Counted from the stretch's first letter, positions 1 to 7,989 are shown. The stretch: DNA of 36,763 bases from an uncultured Alistipes sp. (GCA_900770635.1 CAAGLB010000103.1:1-36763); one strand, 5' to 3'. The notes: generated from the sequence alone by a model not told the origin. A program made the numbers and translations.

Positions 1-1554
1 CAGGGTGTACCTTTCGCACGTGAGTACGGCGGCTTGTTGGCTAACCGTTCATTCGGTGGTGCTCAGGTATCTCGTACATTCTATGCTCGTGGTCAGACCG
101 GTCAGCAGCTCTTGTTGGGTGCTTATGCAGCATTGAACAAGGAGATCGCAGCAGGCTCTGTTAAGTCATACCCACGTCACGAGATGTTGGACGTAGTTAT
201 CGAGAACGGCGAGGCATGCGGTATCATCGCACGTAATCTTGTTACTGGTGAGATCGAGCGTCACGGTGCTCACGCAGTAGTTATTGCTACTGGTGGCTAC
301 GGTAACGTATTCTTCCTCTCAACAAACGCTATGGCATCTAACGGCTCAGCAGCATTCCAGTGCTACCGCAAGGGTGCAGGCTTTGCTAACCCATGTTTCA
401 CTCAGATTCACCCTACATGTATCCCAGTACACGGTACTCAGCAGTCTAAGCTTACACTTATGTCTGAGTCATTGCGTAACGATGGTCGTATCTGGGTTCC
501 TAAGAAGATGGAGGATGTTGAGGCTATCCGCAAGGGTACTAAGAAGCCATCTGACATCGCTGAGGCAGATCGTGACTACTACTTGGAGCGTCGTTACCCA
601 GCATTCGGTAACCTCGTGCCACGTGACGTTGCATCACGTGCTGCTAAGGAGCGTTGCGACGCTGGTTACGGTGTAAACGAGACAGGTTTGGCAGTATTCC
701 TCGACTTCAAGACAGCTATCGAGCGCTTGGGTAAGGAGACTATCAAGCAGCGTTATGGCAACCTCTTCGACATGTACGAGGAGATCACTGACGTTAACCC
801 ATACGAGCAGCCTATGCAGATCTTCCCTGCTGTACACTACACAATGGGTGGTATCTGGGTTGACTACAACCTTATGACAACAATCCCTGGCTTGTACGCT
901 ATTGGTGAGGCTAACTTCTCAGATCACGGTGCTAACCGTCTTGGTGCTTCTGCATTGATGCAGGGCTTGGCTGATGGTTACTTCGTATTGCCTTACACTA
1001 TCGGCGACTACCTCGCTAAGAAGATTCAGGCTCCTAAGGTGTCTACCAACACTCCTGCATTCGACGAGGCAGAGAAGGGCGTACGTGCTCGTATCGAGCG
1101 TTTGTTCGCTATCAAGGGTAACCAGTCAGTTGATGATATCCACAAGCGTCTTGGCTTGATTATGTGGGACAACGTAGGTATGGCACGTACTAAGGAGTCA
1201 TTGGAGAAGGCTATCGTTGAGATTCAGGCTTTGCGCAAGGAGTTCTACAAGGATCTTAAGCTTGTAGGCTGCAACGAGTCATTCAACGTTGAGTTGGAGA
1301 AGGCATTGCGTCTTGAGGACTTCTTGGAGCTTGGTGAGCTTATGGCACGTGATGCCTTGAACCGTGAGGAGTCTTGCGGTGGTCACTTCCGCTCTGAGCA
1401 CCAGACAGAGGATGGCGAGGCATTGCGTCACGACGACAAGTTCGCTTATGCAGCTGTTTGGGAGTACAAGGGCATGGACAACGCTCCAGAGATGACTATC
1501 GAGCAGCTCGACTACGAGTTTGTACACCGTGCACAGCGTAACTACAAAGACTAA
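1..1554 (+). CDS. frdA: Fumarate reductase / succinate dehydrogenase flavoprotein subunit (5' end outside window)
   Basis: The FAD-binding catalytic subunit that interconverts fumarate and succinate at the cytoplasmic membrane; in gut Bacteroidales it mainly works as fumarate reductase in anaerobic respiration. The frame is open from base 1 without a start codon, so the N-terminal FAD-binding region is missing; 517 residues are visible of the roughly 640-650 usual for this class. Visible family motifs are IHPTC (about nt 405-420), HYTMGG (about 835-852) and GANRLGASALMQGL (about 928-969), the last being the FAD/active-site segment. The iron-sulfur subunit follows after 33 nt. The membrane cytochrome b subunit would be expected just upstream, outside the window. 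Codon use is strongly biased, as in highly expressed genes. Whether it acts as Sdh or Frd cannot be decided from sequence. Confidence 0.95.
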   Translation, partial: QGVPFAREYGGLLANRSFGGAQVSRTFYARGQTGQQLLLGAYAALNKEIAAGSVKSYPRHEMLDVVIENGEACGIIARNLVTGEIERHGAHAVVIATGGYGNVFFLSTNAMASNGSAAFQCYRKGAGFANPCFTQIHPTCIPVHGTQQSKLTLMSESLRNDGRIWVPKKMEDVEAIRKGTKKPSDIAEADRDYYLERRYPAFGNLVPRDVASRAAKERCDAGYGVNETGLAVFLDFKTAIERLGKETIKQRYGNLFDMYEEITDVNPYEQPMQIFPAVHYTMGGIWVDYNLMTTIPGLYAIGEANFSDHGANRLGASALMQGLADGYFVLPYTIGDYLAKKIQAPKVSTNTPAFDEAEKGVRARIERLFAIKGNQSVDDIHKRLGLIMWDNVGMARTKESLEKAIVEIQALRKEFYKDLKLVGCNESFNVELEKALRLEDFLELGELMARDALNREESCGGHFRSEHQTEDGEALRHDDKFAYAAVWEYKGMDNAPEMTIEQLDYEFVHRAQRNYKD

Positions 1555-1587
1555 TTTTTGACGTTAACCTTTAATAAAACAGAAAGT

Positions 1588-2331
1588 ATGAATTTTACAT
1601 TAAAGATATGGCGTCAAAAGGACGCTAAGAGTCAGGGTGCTTTCGAGACCTATAAGGTTGAGAACATCTCTGCGGATACATCATTCCTCGAGATGATGGA
1701 TATCCTCAACAACAACCTTATCCACGAGGGTAAGGAGCCAGTGGCTTTCGACCACGACTGTCGTGAGGGTATCTGCGGTATGTGCTCTATGCACATCAAC
1801 GGCCACGCACACGGTCCATCACAGGCTGTTACTACTTGCCAGATGTACATGCGTAAGTTTAAGGATGGTTCGACTATCACTATCGAGCCATGGCGCTCAG
1901 CTGCCTTCCCTGTTATCCGTGACCTCGTTGTAGATCGTGGTGCTTACGATAAGATTCTTCAGGCTGGTGGCTTCATCTCAGTACGCACTAACTCAGTACC
2001 TGATGGCAATGCTATTCCTATTCCTAAGGCAGATGCTGACGAGAGTATGGACGCAGCAGCATGTGTAGGTTGTGGTGCTTGTGCTGCAACATGTAAGAAC
2101 GGCTCTGCAATGTTGTTCGTTGCTGCACGTGTATCGTCACTCGCTAAGTTGCCTCAGGGCCGTGTTGAGGGTGCTCGCCGTGCTAAGGCAATGGTTGCTA
2201 AGATGGATGAGCTCGGCTTCGGTAACTGTACTAACACTGGTGCATGCCAGGCACAGTGCCCTAAGTCAATCTCTATCGCACACATCGCACGCCTAAACCG
2301 CGAGTTCTTGGCTGCTAAGTTCCAGGACTAA
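1588..2331 (+). CDS. frdB: Fumarate reductase / succinate dehydrogenase iron-sulfur subunit
   Basis: The electron-transfer subunit (247 aa) between the flavoprotein and the membrane anchor. The N-terminal ferredoxin-like domain carries the [2Fe-2S] ligands CREGICGMC near residues 58-66 with a further Cys about 20 residues on. The C-terminal domain has CVGCGACAATC near 158-168 and CTNTGACQAQCPKS near 214, the ligands for the [4Fe-4S] and [3Fe-4S] clusters. The frame is open from a TTG at 1558, but the ATG at 1588 gives the usual N-terminus (MNFTLKIWRQ) and was chosen. It lies directly after the flavoprotein gene and ends just before an intrinsic terminator at 2375-2404, so it closes the operon. 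Confidence 0.95.
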   Translation: MNFTLKIWRQKDAKSQGAFETYKVENISADTSFLEMMDILNNNLIHEGKEPVAFDHDCREGICGMCSMHINGHAHGPSQAVTTCQMYMRKFKDGSTITIEPWRSAAFPVIRDLVVDRGAYDKILQAGGFISVRTNSVPDGNAIPIPKADADESMDAAACVGCGACAATCKNGSAMLFVAARVSSLAKLPQGRVEGARRAKAMVAKMDELGFGNCTNTGACQAQCPKSISIAHIARLNREFLAAKFQD

Positions 2332-2374
2332 TAATATCTGGCTATAGGGCGCATCTGCACCCTTGTGCTCAAGC

Positions 2375-2404
2375 AAAACCCCGAGGTTATCCTCGGGGTT
2401 TTAT
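2375..2404 (+). terminator. Intrinsic terminator of the frd operon
   Basis: A 12-bp perfect stem AAAACCCCGAGG / CCTCGGGGTTTT with a TTAT loop and a T-rich tail, 43 nt after the frdB stop. Confidence 0.9.
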
Positions 2405-2425
2405 TGTATTGTGCGACTCATAAGA

Positions 2426-2588
2426 TGGGTACGATGAGTATAGTGGGTATAATAATGAAATTAAAGAATTTAGGGAATTTAAGAAATTAGAGAGATAGGT
2501 TACAACAGCGAAACTCTTTAAATTCCCTAATCTTCCTAACTTCGCTACACACACGACCAATAATACTCACTTATACCCATCGTACCCA
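2426..2588. repeat. Nested inverted repeat of the GGGTA/TTAGGGA type (gene-less, MITE-like)
   Basis: The outer arms begin TGGGTACGATG at 2426 and end CATCGTACCCA at 2588, and pair imperfectly over about 25 nt. Inside them a 13-bp perfect inverted repeat, TTAGGGAATTTAA (2470-2482) and TTAAATTCCCTAA (2518-2530), forms a second stem. No ORF is present. The gene-free stretch 2332-2888 consists of the frd terminator, this repeat and two 3'-end structured elements. Related repeats lie at 13945-13975, about 25302-25435 and 27434-27678. Confidence 0.75.
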
Positions 2589-2628
2589 CAAAACAATCTC
2601 AATCAACTTAAATGACACATGTAGATAG

Positions 2629-2757
2629 TTTTTCGTGTCAGAATGGTGCAGTAGTGACGCTGACATGAGAAAGCCTCGAATGAGCAGTACATCCAAGTAC
2701 AGCCCATCCGAGGCTTTGATTGAAGCGCCGCTTTCTGCGCCGCTATCACACGAAAAA
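2629..2757 (-). repeat. 3'-end structured element, copy A
   Basis: A 129-nt element with outer stem TTTTTCGTGT (2629-2638) / ACACGAAAAA (2748-2757). Inside is a hairpin AAGCCTCG (2671-2678) / CGAGGCTT (2709-2716) whose apex carries GTAC (2687-2690) and GTAC (2697-2700) followed by AGCCC. It stands in tandem behind copy B, on the strand of rpmH. It is the most diverged copy: the central stem has mismatches and the poly-T after it is weak. Confidence 0.75.
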
Positions 2758-2760
2758 AAG

Positions 2761-2886
2761 TTTCTTGTCAGAAGTGGTTAGGCTTGGTCTATCACAAAAG
2801 GAACCACCCGAGGAAGTAGTAAACCTACAGCCTCGGGTGGTTAGCTTTTAGCGATGGGTCAAAAATGACCGCTTATCACAAGAAAC
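2761..2886 (-). repeat. 3'-end structured element, copy B, at the rpmH stop codon
   Basis: The outer arms are TTTCTTGT(CAGAAG) at 2761 and (CTTATC)ACAAGAAA ending at 2885. The central 12-bp perfect stem AACCACCCGAGG (2802-2813) / CCTCGGGTGGTT (2831-2842) is followed on the minus strand by CCTTTTG, so it can terminate rpmH transcription. Its apex has GTAG (2816-2819) / CTAC (2825-2828), where the other copies have GTAC/GTAC: a compensatory change. A side hairpin GGTCA/TGACC lies at 2857-2870. The element ends 3 nt before the rpmH stop codon. Confidence 0.8.
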
Positions 2887-2888
2887 TA

Positions 2889-3056
2889 CTAGTTGTACTT
2901 GAATGTAGCCTCGTCTGATACTGTAAGCTTCTTACGTCCCTTTGCGCGACGTGCTGCCAACACCTTACGGCCATTAGCAGTTGCCATTCTCTGACGGAAA
3001 CCATGCTTGTTGATTCTCTTACGACGAGAAGGCTGGTAAGTTCTTTTCATTGCCAT
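2889..3056 (-). CDS. rpmH: Ribosomal protein bL34
   Basis: A small basic protein of the large ribosomal subunit, 55 aa, beginning MAMKRTYQPSRRKR and containing the family signature KRTYQPSRRKRINKHGFRQRM, with Arg/Lys in about a third of positions. The C-terminus (TVSDEATFKYN) extends past the usual L34 core by several residues, as is common in Bacteroidota. ATG at 3056 is used; the internal ATG at 3050 would give MKRTYQ, the start used in many other bacteria. A strong promoter lies at 3123-3153, giving a leader of about 60 nt. The usual neighbours (rnpA, dnaA) are absent. Structured element B follows the stop almost directly and supplies a terminator hairpin. Confidence 0.95.
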   Translation of the reverse strand: MAMKRTYQPSRRKRINKHGFRQRMATANGRKVLAARRAKGRKKLTVSDEATFKYN

Positions 3057-3122
3057 AGTTGTATCTGTTTTTTATTGTTTTGTTCCGTAATAAGCAATAA
3101 ATAATGCTTCTTTTGCGAGTTG

Positions 3123-3153
3123 CAAAGGTACAACGTTTTTTTTTATTTGCAAA
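3123..3153 (-). promoter_or_regulatory. Bacteroidota-type promoter of rpmH
   Basis: On the minus strand a TTTG box (3150-3153) is followed after 19 nt by TACCTTTG (3123-3130). This matches the -33/-7 consensus of the Bacteroidota primary sigma factor. The predicted start is near 3116. Confidence 0.8.
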
Positions 3154-3195
3154 CAATTCGGCAAATAATTTTAGTTATTCCTCTGTTTTTAGCCT

Positions 3196-3756
3196 CTAAT
3201 CCTCAAACAAGTTGAGCTCTCCACGCTCCACTTTGCCATAAATCGCAGCAAGCTCGCCTATGACAGGCGAGATAACAGCGAGCGTATCACGCACCACAGC
3301 ATCGGCACCTCCCTTAATTTTATATAGGAGTGTGGCATACAACGCCCTGAAGCATAGCTCGGTGTCGTTAATCTCGCCCAACGAGCTATCGTCGAGCAGC
3401 TGGCGTAGGCGTGGCAGTGCCGAGGCCAAAGGCTGATATGTTGAGCGATAGTGCTCGCCTACGGGCAACTTCATGAGTTGTAGGTGGAGGTTGTGCAGGT
3501 CGGCAACGAGGTGGAGCGTATGCTCGATATGTCCCTTCTCCTCCTTGCCCTCCTTGCGTAGGAGCTCGACAATCTGCATATACCAATTAAATATGTTCTC
3601 CTTCTGCTGCTCGTCAACACCCTCAATCTTATCAACGAGGGTTGTGTATATAGCCTCGGGGCTAAACTGCATAGCTCGCAGCAGATCCTCTATCTGCCAT
3701 ATATAGAGGATATACTCGGCTATGTTCTCCTTGCGTTTTTGTAGTGCTATAAGCAT
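3196..3756 (-). CDS. DUF4924 family protein, function unknown
   Basis: A predicted all-helical cytoplasmic protein of 186 aa. It resembles the Bacteroidota-restricted DUF4924 family: it begins MLIALQKRKENIAEYILYIWQIEDLLR, has an acidic/basic helical middle, and a conserved C-terminal segment ELCFRALYATLLYKIKG followed by a helix ending near ELAAIYGKVERGEL. There is no signal peptide, no membrane segment and no catalytic motif that I can recognise. It is the last gene of the cdd-rluA-dtd-nuclease operon, 15 nt after the nuclease stop. No terminator hairpin is visible between its stop and the rpmH promoter. The function is unknown; the position only suggests co-expression. Confidence 0.8.
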   Translation of the reverse strand: MLIALQKRKENIAEYILYIWQIEDLLRAMQFSPEAIYTTLVDKIEGVDEQQKENIFNWYMQIVELLRKEGKEEKGHIEHTLHLVADLHNLHLQLMKLPVGEHYRSTYQPLASALPRLRQLLDDSSLGEINDTELCFRALYATLLYKIKGGADAVVRDTLAVISPVIGELAAIYGKVERGELNLFED

Positions 3757-3771
3757 AATATTAGGTATGTT

Positions 3772-5055
3772 CTATAACCAATCGTTGGCATTATACGTAC
3801 TCTTTGGGGCGTGGGGCACATTGCTGAAATAGGTGAAGCCTGTCAACTTCTCCAGCTCCTCGATAGATATAAGGTCCTTAGCTTGTGGCTTATGGCCCTT
3901 AGCCTGCTCGTGACAAATGACGAAGGCTGCACACTGCAATTCAGATGCCGAGCAATCCTTGACCGCCTTACCCGTGTTTCCTGACTTTGTGCGCAACAAT
4001 GCATAGTAGAACATTGTAGGCTTTGACACGTCGCTACGGCCACCAAACGATATCTTCTCAGGGTTGCCAGTGTTGCCATACTTATCGGTATATTTATCGA
4101 AATAAGCGCCGATGACAACATATAGGGTGTCGCTACATACAAGGTCGTCGATGTGGTCTTCGAGGTTGTTCCATGCACCACCACCAGTGTTGAAGGTGCT
4201 TGAATACTGAGGCGCTATATTCGAGAAGTAGAACACCTGCTTGTTTGTTGCTGTCGACGACAGACGGTCTGCCGAGCCGAGCATGTGACCATTGTTACAG
4301 CCGCTATCTGCATCCTTCTTACGATACTGAATGTCGGATGGAATCTGCGGATCTTGCGTATAGGCATCTGTACGACTTGCACCACTCTGATAGCTCTTGT
4401 GGCGTGGCGCAGCAACCCACACAGGGCAATGGTGCTCCGACGAGAAACATACGGTGTAGTTGCGTGCTGAGCCATTGCTCTGAGCATTCTTCTCGCCACC
4501 AGCGCAAAGGTGGTGAGCATAGTAGTATGTCGAGTTATTGTCGTCACGACCATCGCTATTGGCGTCAAACTCTATTGGCAGCTCATACCAGCACGAACGA
4601 TAGGTCTTACCTCCCGTAGGAGTTGGATCTGGATCGGGCTCAGGAGTTGGATCTGGATCGGGCTCAGGAGTTGGATCGGGCTCAGGTTCAGGTTCTGGCT
4701 CTACATTCTCCTCGAGAGTTCTGAACGTATCGCCCTTAGTCCATGTGTCGCCAACGGCATTCACAAAGGCGAGATACTCATACTCGGTATTAGGTTTAAG
4801 CTCGTCGATGCGCAACTCAATCTCACGGCTCTTATCCACAGCATATATCTCCCAGCTACCTGAGCCGCTACGAATCATAAAGCCCACACGCTCGATCTGC
4901 GCATAGTCCGACGAGTTGATGGTGGCGCTGAGCTCAACAAAATCGGTGCCCACACTCTCAACCTCAACCTCAACAATATTGCAGACAAAAGCCTGCTCCT
5001 GGTCGCAGCCAACGAGAAGAAGTATGGCTGCGAAAAATGCAAGAATATATCTCAT
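3772..5055 (-). CDS. Lipoprotein DNA/RNA non-specific endonuclease (NUC1 family) with Fn3-like N-terminal domain
   Basis: A predicted exported nuclease, 427 aa. The N-terminus has a lipoprotein signal (ILLLVGC, Cys17). Residues about 20-115 look like a fibronectin-III-type beta-sandwich (ending LKPNTEYEYLAFVNA...GDTFRTLEE). A Pro/Glu/Asp tandem-repeat linker follows (about 117-150), encoded by near-identical DNA units around 4620-4700. The C-terminal NUC1-like domain contains CNNGHMLGSADR near residue 257, matching the DRGH active-site region with the catalytic His kept but Asp-Arg replaced by Asn-Asn, then FYFSNIAPQ and WNNLE, the metal-Asn and structural motifs. Its ATG shares one base with the dtd stop (TAATG), so translation is probably coupled. 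Likely roles are nucleotide scavenging or defence on the cell surface; this is inference. Confidence 0.85.
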   Translation of the reverse strand: MRYILAFFAAILLLVGCDQEQAFVCNIVEVEVESVGTDFVELSATINSSDYAQIERVGFMIRSGSGSWEIYAVDKSREIELRIDELKPNTEYEYLAFVNAVGDTWTKGDTFRTLEENVEPEPEPEPDPTPEPDPDPTPEPDPDPTPTGGKTYRSCWYELPIEFDANSDGRDDNNSTYYYAHHLCAGGEKNAQSNGSARNYTVCFSSEHHCPVWVAAPRHKSYQSGASRTDAYTQDPQIPSDIQYRKKDADSGCNNGHMLGSADRLSSTATNKQVFYFSNIAPQYSSTFNTGGGAWNNLEDHIDDLVCSDTLYVVIGAYFDKYTDKYGNTGNPEKISFGGRSDVSKPTMFYYALLRTKSGNTGKAVKDCSASELQCAAFVICHEQAKGHKPQAKDLISIEELEKLTGFTYFSNVPHAPKSTYNANDWL

Positions 5056-5507
5056 TACTCTCTATTTTTTGAATCTATCCAAATGGTCACAGGGCCATCA
5101 TTCGTAAGCTCTATCTTCATATCGGCGCCAAACTCGCCCATAGCGACACTCTTACCGAGCAGCTCCTCGACCTTACGCACAAACTTCTCGTACAGAGGCT
5201 TCGATATGCTCTCGGGCGCTGCCTTAATCCACGATGGGCGGTTACCCTTCTTGGTCATGGCATGTAGCGTAAACTGGCTCACGAGCATAGCCTCACCACC
5301 GATATCTTGAATCGAGAGGTTCATAACGCCCGCCTCGTCGTCAAATATGCGCAGCTGCACAAGCTTCTTGGCAAGCCACTCTATATCCTCGTCGCTCTCG
5401 TCGTAGCCCACGCCAACAAGCACGACAAGGCCCTTAGCAATCTCGCTAAACACCTTGCCATCGATATGGCAGCGAGCCTCGGTAACACGCTGAATTAGTA
5501 GCCTCAT
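5055..5507 (-). CDS. dtd: D-aminoacyl-tRNA deacylase
   Basis: Hydrolyses D-aminoacyl (and glycyl-mischarged) tRNA, a cytoplasmic proofreading step. The length, 150 aa, is typical. It begins MRLLIQRVTEARCHIDGK, carries the SQFTLHA motif near residue 77 that bears the active-site Thr, and near the C-terminus NDGPVTIWID, which corresponds to the cross-subunit Gly-cis-Pro motif. Its start overlaps the rluA stop by 4 nt (ATGA) and its own stop overlaps the nuclease start, so it sits in the middle of a translationally coupled operon. Confidence 0.95.
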   Translation of the reverse strand: MRLLIQRVTEARCHIDGKVFSEIAKGLVVLVGVGYDESDEDIEWLAKKLVQLRIFDDEAGVMNLSIQDIGGEAMLVSQFTLHAMTKKGNRPSWIKAAPESISKPLYEKFVRKVEELLGKSVAMGEFGADMKIELTNDGPVTIWIDSKNRE

Positions 5508-6193
5508 GACTGCGCCTCCTCAAAGAATTTCCAAAGGCTATCGTTGGGCACCGGGGCAGTGACCGACACGAGCTTACCACCAACAGGGTGCTGGAACTCA
5601 ACACGTCGTGAGTGGAGCGATATGCCACCATCCTTGTTCGAACGCTTAGCACCGTACTTCAAGTCGCCCTTGATTGAGCAGCCAATGGCCGATAGCTGAG
5701 CACGTATCTGATGATGACGTCCCGTTTTGAGGTCAACCTCCACAAGAGTGTAGTTTGTCGACGCACCCATAACCTTATAGTCGAGTATCGCCTCCTTGCC
5801 ATCTCCCTTTGGACGCTGGTGAGCATGCGAGCGGTTAGTTTTTGAGTTGCGCACAATCCAGTGGTGGAGCGTACCCTCCTCGTCGTTAGGTCTATTCTCG
5901 GTGATTGCCCAATAGGTCTTCTTTATCTGCTGCTGGCGAATCATCTCGTTAAGACGTGCCAACGCCTTAGAGGTCTTAGCAAAGACCACAGCGCCACTCA
6001 CAGGGCGGTCGATGCGGTGCACCACGCCAAGAAACACAGCACCAGGCTTATGGTCACGAATCTTTATCATCGCCTTGATCTGATCCTCGATAGCCTCGGT
6101 GCCATCGGGATCGCTCTGCACGAGGTCGCCAGCATGCTTGTTAACCACCATCAAGTGGTTATCCTCGTAGAGGATGTCGTTAATAGTAAACAT
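5504..6193 (-). CDS. RluA-family pseudouridine synthase
   Basis: Isomerises uridine to pseudouridine in rRNA or tRNA; 229 aa. The catalytic motif HRIDRPVSG has the conserved Asp at residue 62, and the KTGRHHQIRAQLSAIG segment is the second RluA hallmark. There is no N-terminal S4 domain, so it belongs to the short RluA/RluC-like forms, and the exact target site cannot be assigned. It starts 1 nt after the cdd stop and overlaps dtd by 4 nt, so the three genes are probably read from one mRNA starting near 6671. Confidence 0.9.
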   Translation of the reverse strand: MFTINDILYEDNHLMVVNKHAGDLVQSDPDGTEAIEDQIKAMIKIRDHKPGAVFLGVVHRIDRPVSGAVVFAKTSKALARLNEMIRQQQIKKTYWAITENRPNDEEGTLHHWIVRNSKTNRSHAHQRPKGDGKEAILDYKVMGASTNYTLVEVDLKTGRHHQIRAQLSAIGCSIKGDLKYGAKRSNKDGGISLHSRRVEFQHPVGGKLVSVTAPVPNDSLWKFFEEAQS

Positions 6194-6194
6194 T

Positions 6195-6650
6195 TTATAG
6201 CTTAAAGGTAAAGGGTAGTAATTTCTCAGCCGAATCTACGACTGTTGCCGAGCCAGCGCCCGACATGATGACACGTATAGGCGACTTCTGGCGGCGCTCC
6301 ACGTCGACAATCACCTGGCGACACTGACCACAAGGATAGCACTCACGCTCCGAGGGCACAGAGGCAATGGCCAAAGCCTCGATAGGATCGTCGGCATAGT
6401 TCGACTCGATGAAGAAGAGCAGCGAGCGCTCGGCACACAAGCCCGCAGGGAACACCTCGCTCTCGAAGTTTGAGGCGTGGAACGAACGTCCACTATGTAG
6501 GCGCACCGCAGCACCCACCCTAAAGTTAGAGTATGGAGCATTAGCCTTCTCGGTAGCCGCCTCTGCCTCGCTAATAAGCACCTGATCAACAACATCCATA
6601 TCGGCGGTGCTGTCGTAGTGCTCAAATGATATCTCCAAATTTCGTTTCAT
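6195..6650 (-). CDS. cdd: Cytidine deaminase
   Basis: Zinc hydrolase that deaminates cytidine and deoxycytidine in pyrimidine salvage; 151 aa with the chosen start. The zinc/catalytic motif CAE is at residues 72-74 and PCGQC supplies Cys107 and Cys110. The substrate-binding segment YSNFRVGAA is near residue 40. The frame stays open back to 6728, but that extension crosses the promoter at 6678-6708 and part of the sdaA terminator, so the ATG at 6650 is preferred; it leaves a leader of about 20 nt. It is the first gene of the operon cdd-rluA-dtd-nuclease-DUF4924. Confidence 0.93.
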   Translation of the reverse strand: MKRNLEISFEHYDSTADMDVVDQVLISEAEAATEKANAPYSNFRVGAAVRLHSGRSFHASNFESEVFPAGLCAERSLLFFIESNYADDPIEALAIASVPSERECYPCGQCRQVIVDVERRQKSPIRVIMSGAGSATVVDSAEKLLPFTFKL

Positions 6651-6677
6651 AAGTTCAACGATAATGGTTAAAGTATG

Positions 6678-6708
6678 CAAATTTAGTAAATAATTTACTA
6701 AAAACAAA
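6678..6708 (-). promoter_or_regulatory. Promoter of the cdd operon, overlapping the sdaA terminator tail
   Basis: Minus strand: TTTG (6705-6708), 19 nt, TAAATTTG (6678-6685). The TTTG box lies in the T-rich tail of the terminator that ends sdaA transcription. The predicted start is near 6671. Confidence 0.75.
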
Positions 6709-6738
6709 AGGCTAACCAATTTAATCAATGGTTAGCCT
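6698..6738 (-). terminator. Intrinsic terminator of sdaA
   Basis: A 10-bp perfect stem AGGCTAACCA (6709-6718) / TGGTTAGCCT (6729-6738). Read on the minus strand it is followed by TTTTGTTTTT. It stands 21 nt after the sdaA stop. Confidence 0.85.
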
Positions 6739-6759
6739 AAAAAGTGCATCAAAACAGAC

Positions 6760-7959
6760 CTAAAAGAAGTCCTTAGCAAGTCCTCCCTCGCCCGTCTCCT
6801 TATAGATTGATGGAAGGTCGTGTCCCGTCTGCTTCATAACCTCAACAACCCTATCGAACGACACACGGTGGTGACCATCGGTGTACATCGAGTAGAGGTT
6901 AGCATCGAGGGCACGTGCCGCAGCATAGGCATTACGCTCGATACACGGAATCTGCACAAGACCACATATAGGATCACAAGTCATACCAAGGTGGTGTTCA
7001 AGGCCCATCTCGGCAGCATACTCAATCTGCGCTGGTGTTCCGCCAAATAGCTGATTAGCAGCCGCTGCCGCCATAGCGCAAGCAACACCCACCTCGCCTT
7101 GACAGCCTACCTCAGCACCTGAAATCGAGGCGTTATGTTTGACTATATTTCCGATAAGTCCCGCCGTAGCCAGAGCTCGGCAAATGCGCAAATCCGAGAA
7201 CTCACGAGTCTTCCACAAGTGGTACAACACCGCTGGCAAGACTCCCGATGAGCCACATGTTGGCGCTGTTACGATACGTCCACCACAGGCATTCTCCTCG
7301 CTCACAGCCAAGGCATAGGAGAATATCAAGCCTCGTGATTGTAGGCTCTGCTTATATCCCGAAGCACGCACATTGTAGCGCATAGCACGACGTGACAGGT
7401 TGAGCGGTCCAGGGATAACACCATCAGTCTCGATACCTCGCTCCACAGCATCACGCATCGTGCGCCACACCTTAGCCAAGAATATCCAAATATCCTTACC
7501 CTCGTGCAACTCGACATACTCCCAAAACGTGCGACCATTGTCACGACACCATATCAAAATATCGGTTAGCTTCTTATCGGGGTATACATCTGCTGCCTCT
7601 ATAGGCTTGCTATTCTCCTCAGCTAAGGCACCGCCACCCACGCTATACACAGTCCAATCGTCGACAACATTATCGCTGCCATTGAGCGCCTCGAAGCGCA
7701 TACCATTGGGGTGAAACGGAAGAAATATTGATGGCTCCCAGATAAGCTCCACCATACCATGAGGCTTGAGCGTGTCGAGGATGGCAACGTCGGTGAGGTG
7801 GCCCTTGCCCGTAGCAGCAAGGCTACCATAGAGCGTCACACGAAAGCTCTTACACTCCGAATTACGCTTCTGAAAAATCTCGGCAGCACGTCGTGGCGCC
7901 ATAGTGTGGCTACTCGACGGGCCAGTGCCTATACGATATAACTCTTTGATACTCTTCAT
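6760..7959 (-). CDS. sdaA: L-serine ammonia-lyase (iron-sulfur dependent, single chain)
   Basis: Converts L-serine to pyruvate and ammonia using a labile [4Fe-4S] cluster. At 399 aa it is the fused alpha/beta form. The N-terminal beta domain begins MKSIKELYRIGTGPSSSHTMAPRRAAEIF, with the SSSHT family signature. The C-terminal alpha domain has TCGSSGVLPAVLYH, SGAEVGCQGEVGVACAMAAAA and CDPICGLVQIPCIERN, which supply the cluster cysteines. The gene is monocistronic: it has its own terminator (6709-6738) and faces away from hemW. Only a -7-like box (TAACTTTG, minus strand, 7990-7997) is visible upstream, without a TTTG at -33. Confidence 0.93.
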   Translation of the reverse strand: MKSIKELYRIGTGPSSSHTMAPRRAAEIFQKRNSECKSFRVTLYGSLAATGKGHLTDVAILDTLKPHGMVELIWEPSIFLPFHPNGMRFEALNGSDNVVDDWTVYSVGGGALAEENSKPIEAADVYPDKKLTDILIWCRDNGRTFWEYVELHEGKDIWIFLAKVWRTMRDAVERGIETDGVIPGPLNLSRRAMRYNVRASGYKQSLQSRGLIFSYALAVSEENACGGRIVTAPTCGSSGVLPAVLYHLWKTREFSDLRICRALATAGLIGNIVKHNASISGAEVGCQGEVGVACAMAAAAANQLFGGTPAQIEYAAEMGLEHHLGMTCDPICGLVQIPCIERNAYAAARALDANLYSMYTDGHHRVSFDRVVEVMKQTGHDLPSIYKETGEGGLAKDFF

Positions 7960-7989
7960 AATGCTAATTGTTAAGCAACAAGTTTAATG

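Noticed and set aside
2757..2761. Target-site duplications flanking the structured elements
   Set aside because: I compared the flanks of copies A, B, C and D2 and saw no convincing direct duplications, so a classical transposition origin is not supported by this window.
2629..2886. Integron attC sites
   Set aside because: The core-site motifs (GTTRRRY / RYYYAAC) are absent, no integrase is present, and the elements sit after core genes rather than cassettes.
6651..6728. 26-residue N-terminal extension of cytidine deaminase
   Set aside because: It overlaps the promoter and the sdaA terminator; the protein family starts near the internal Met.
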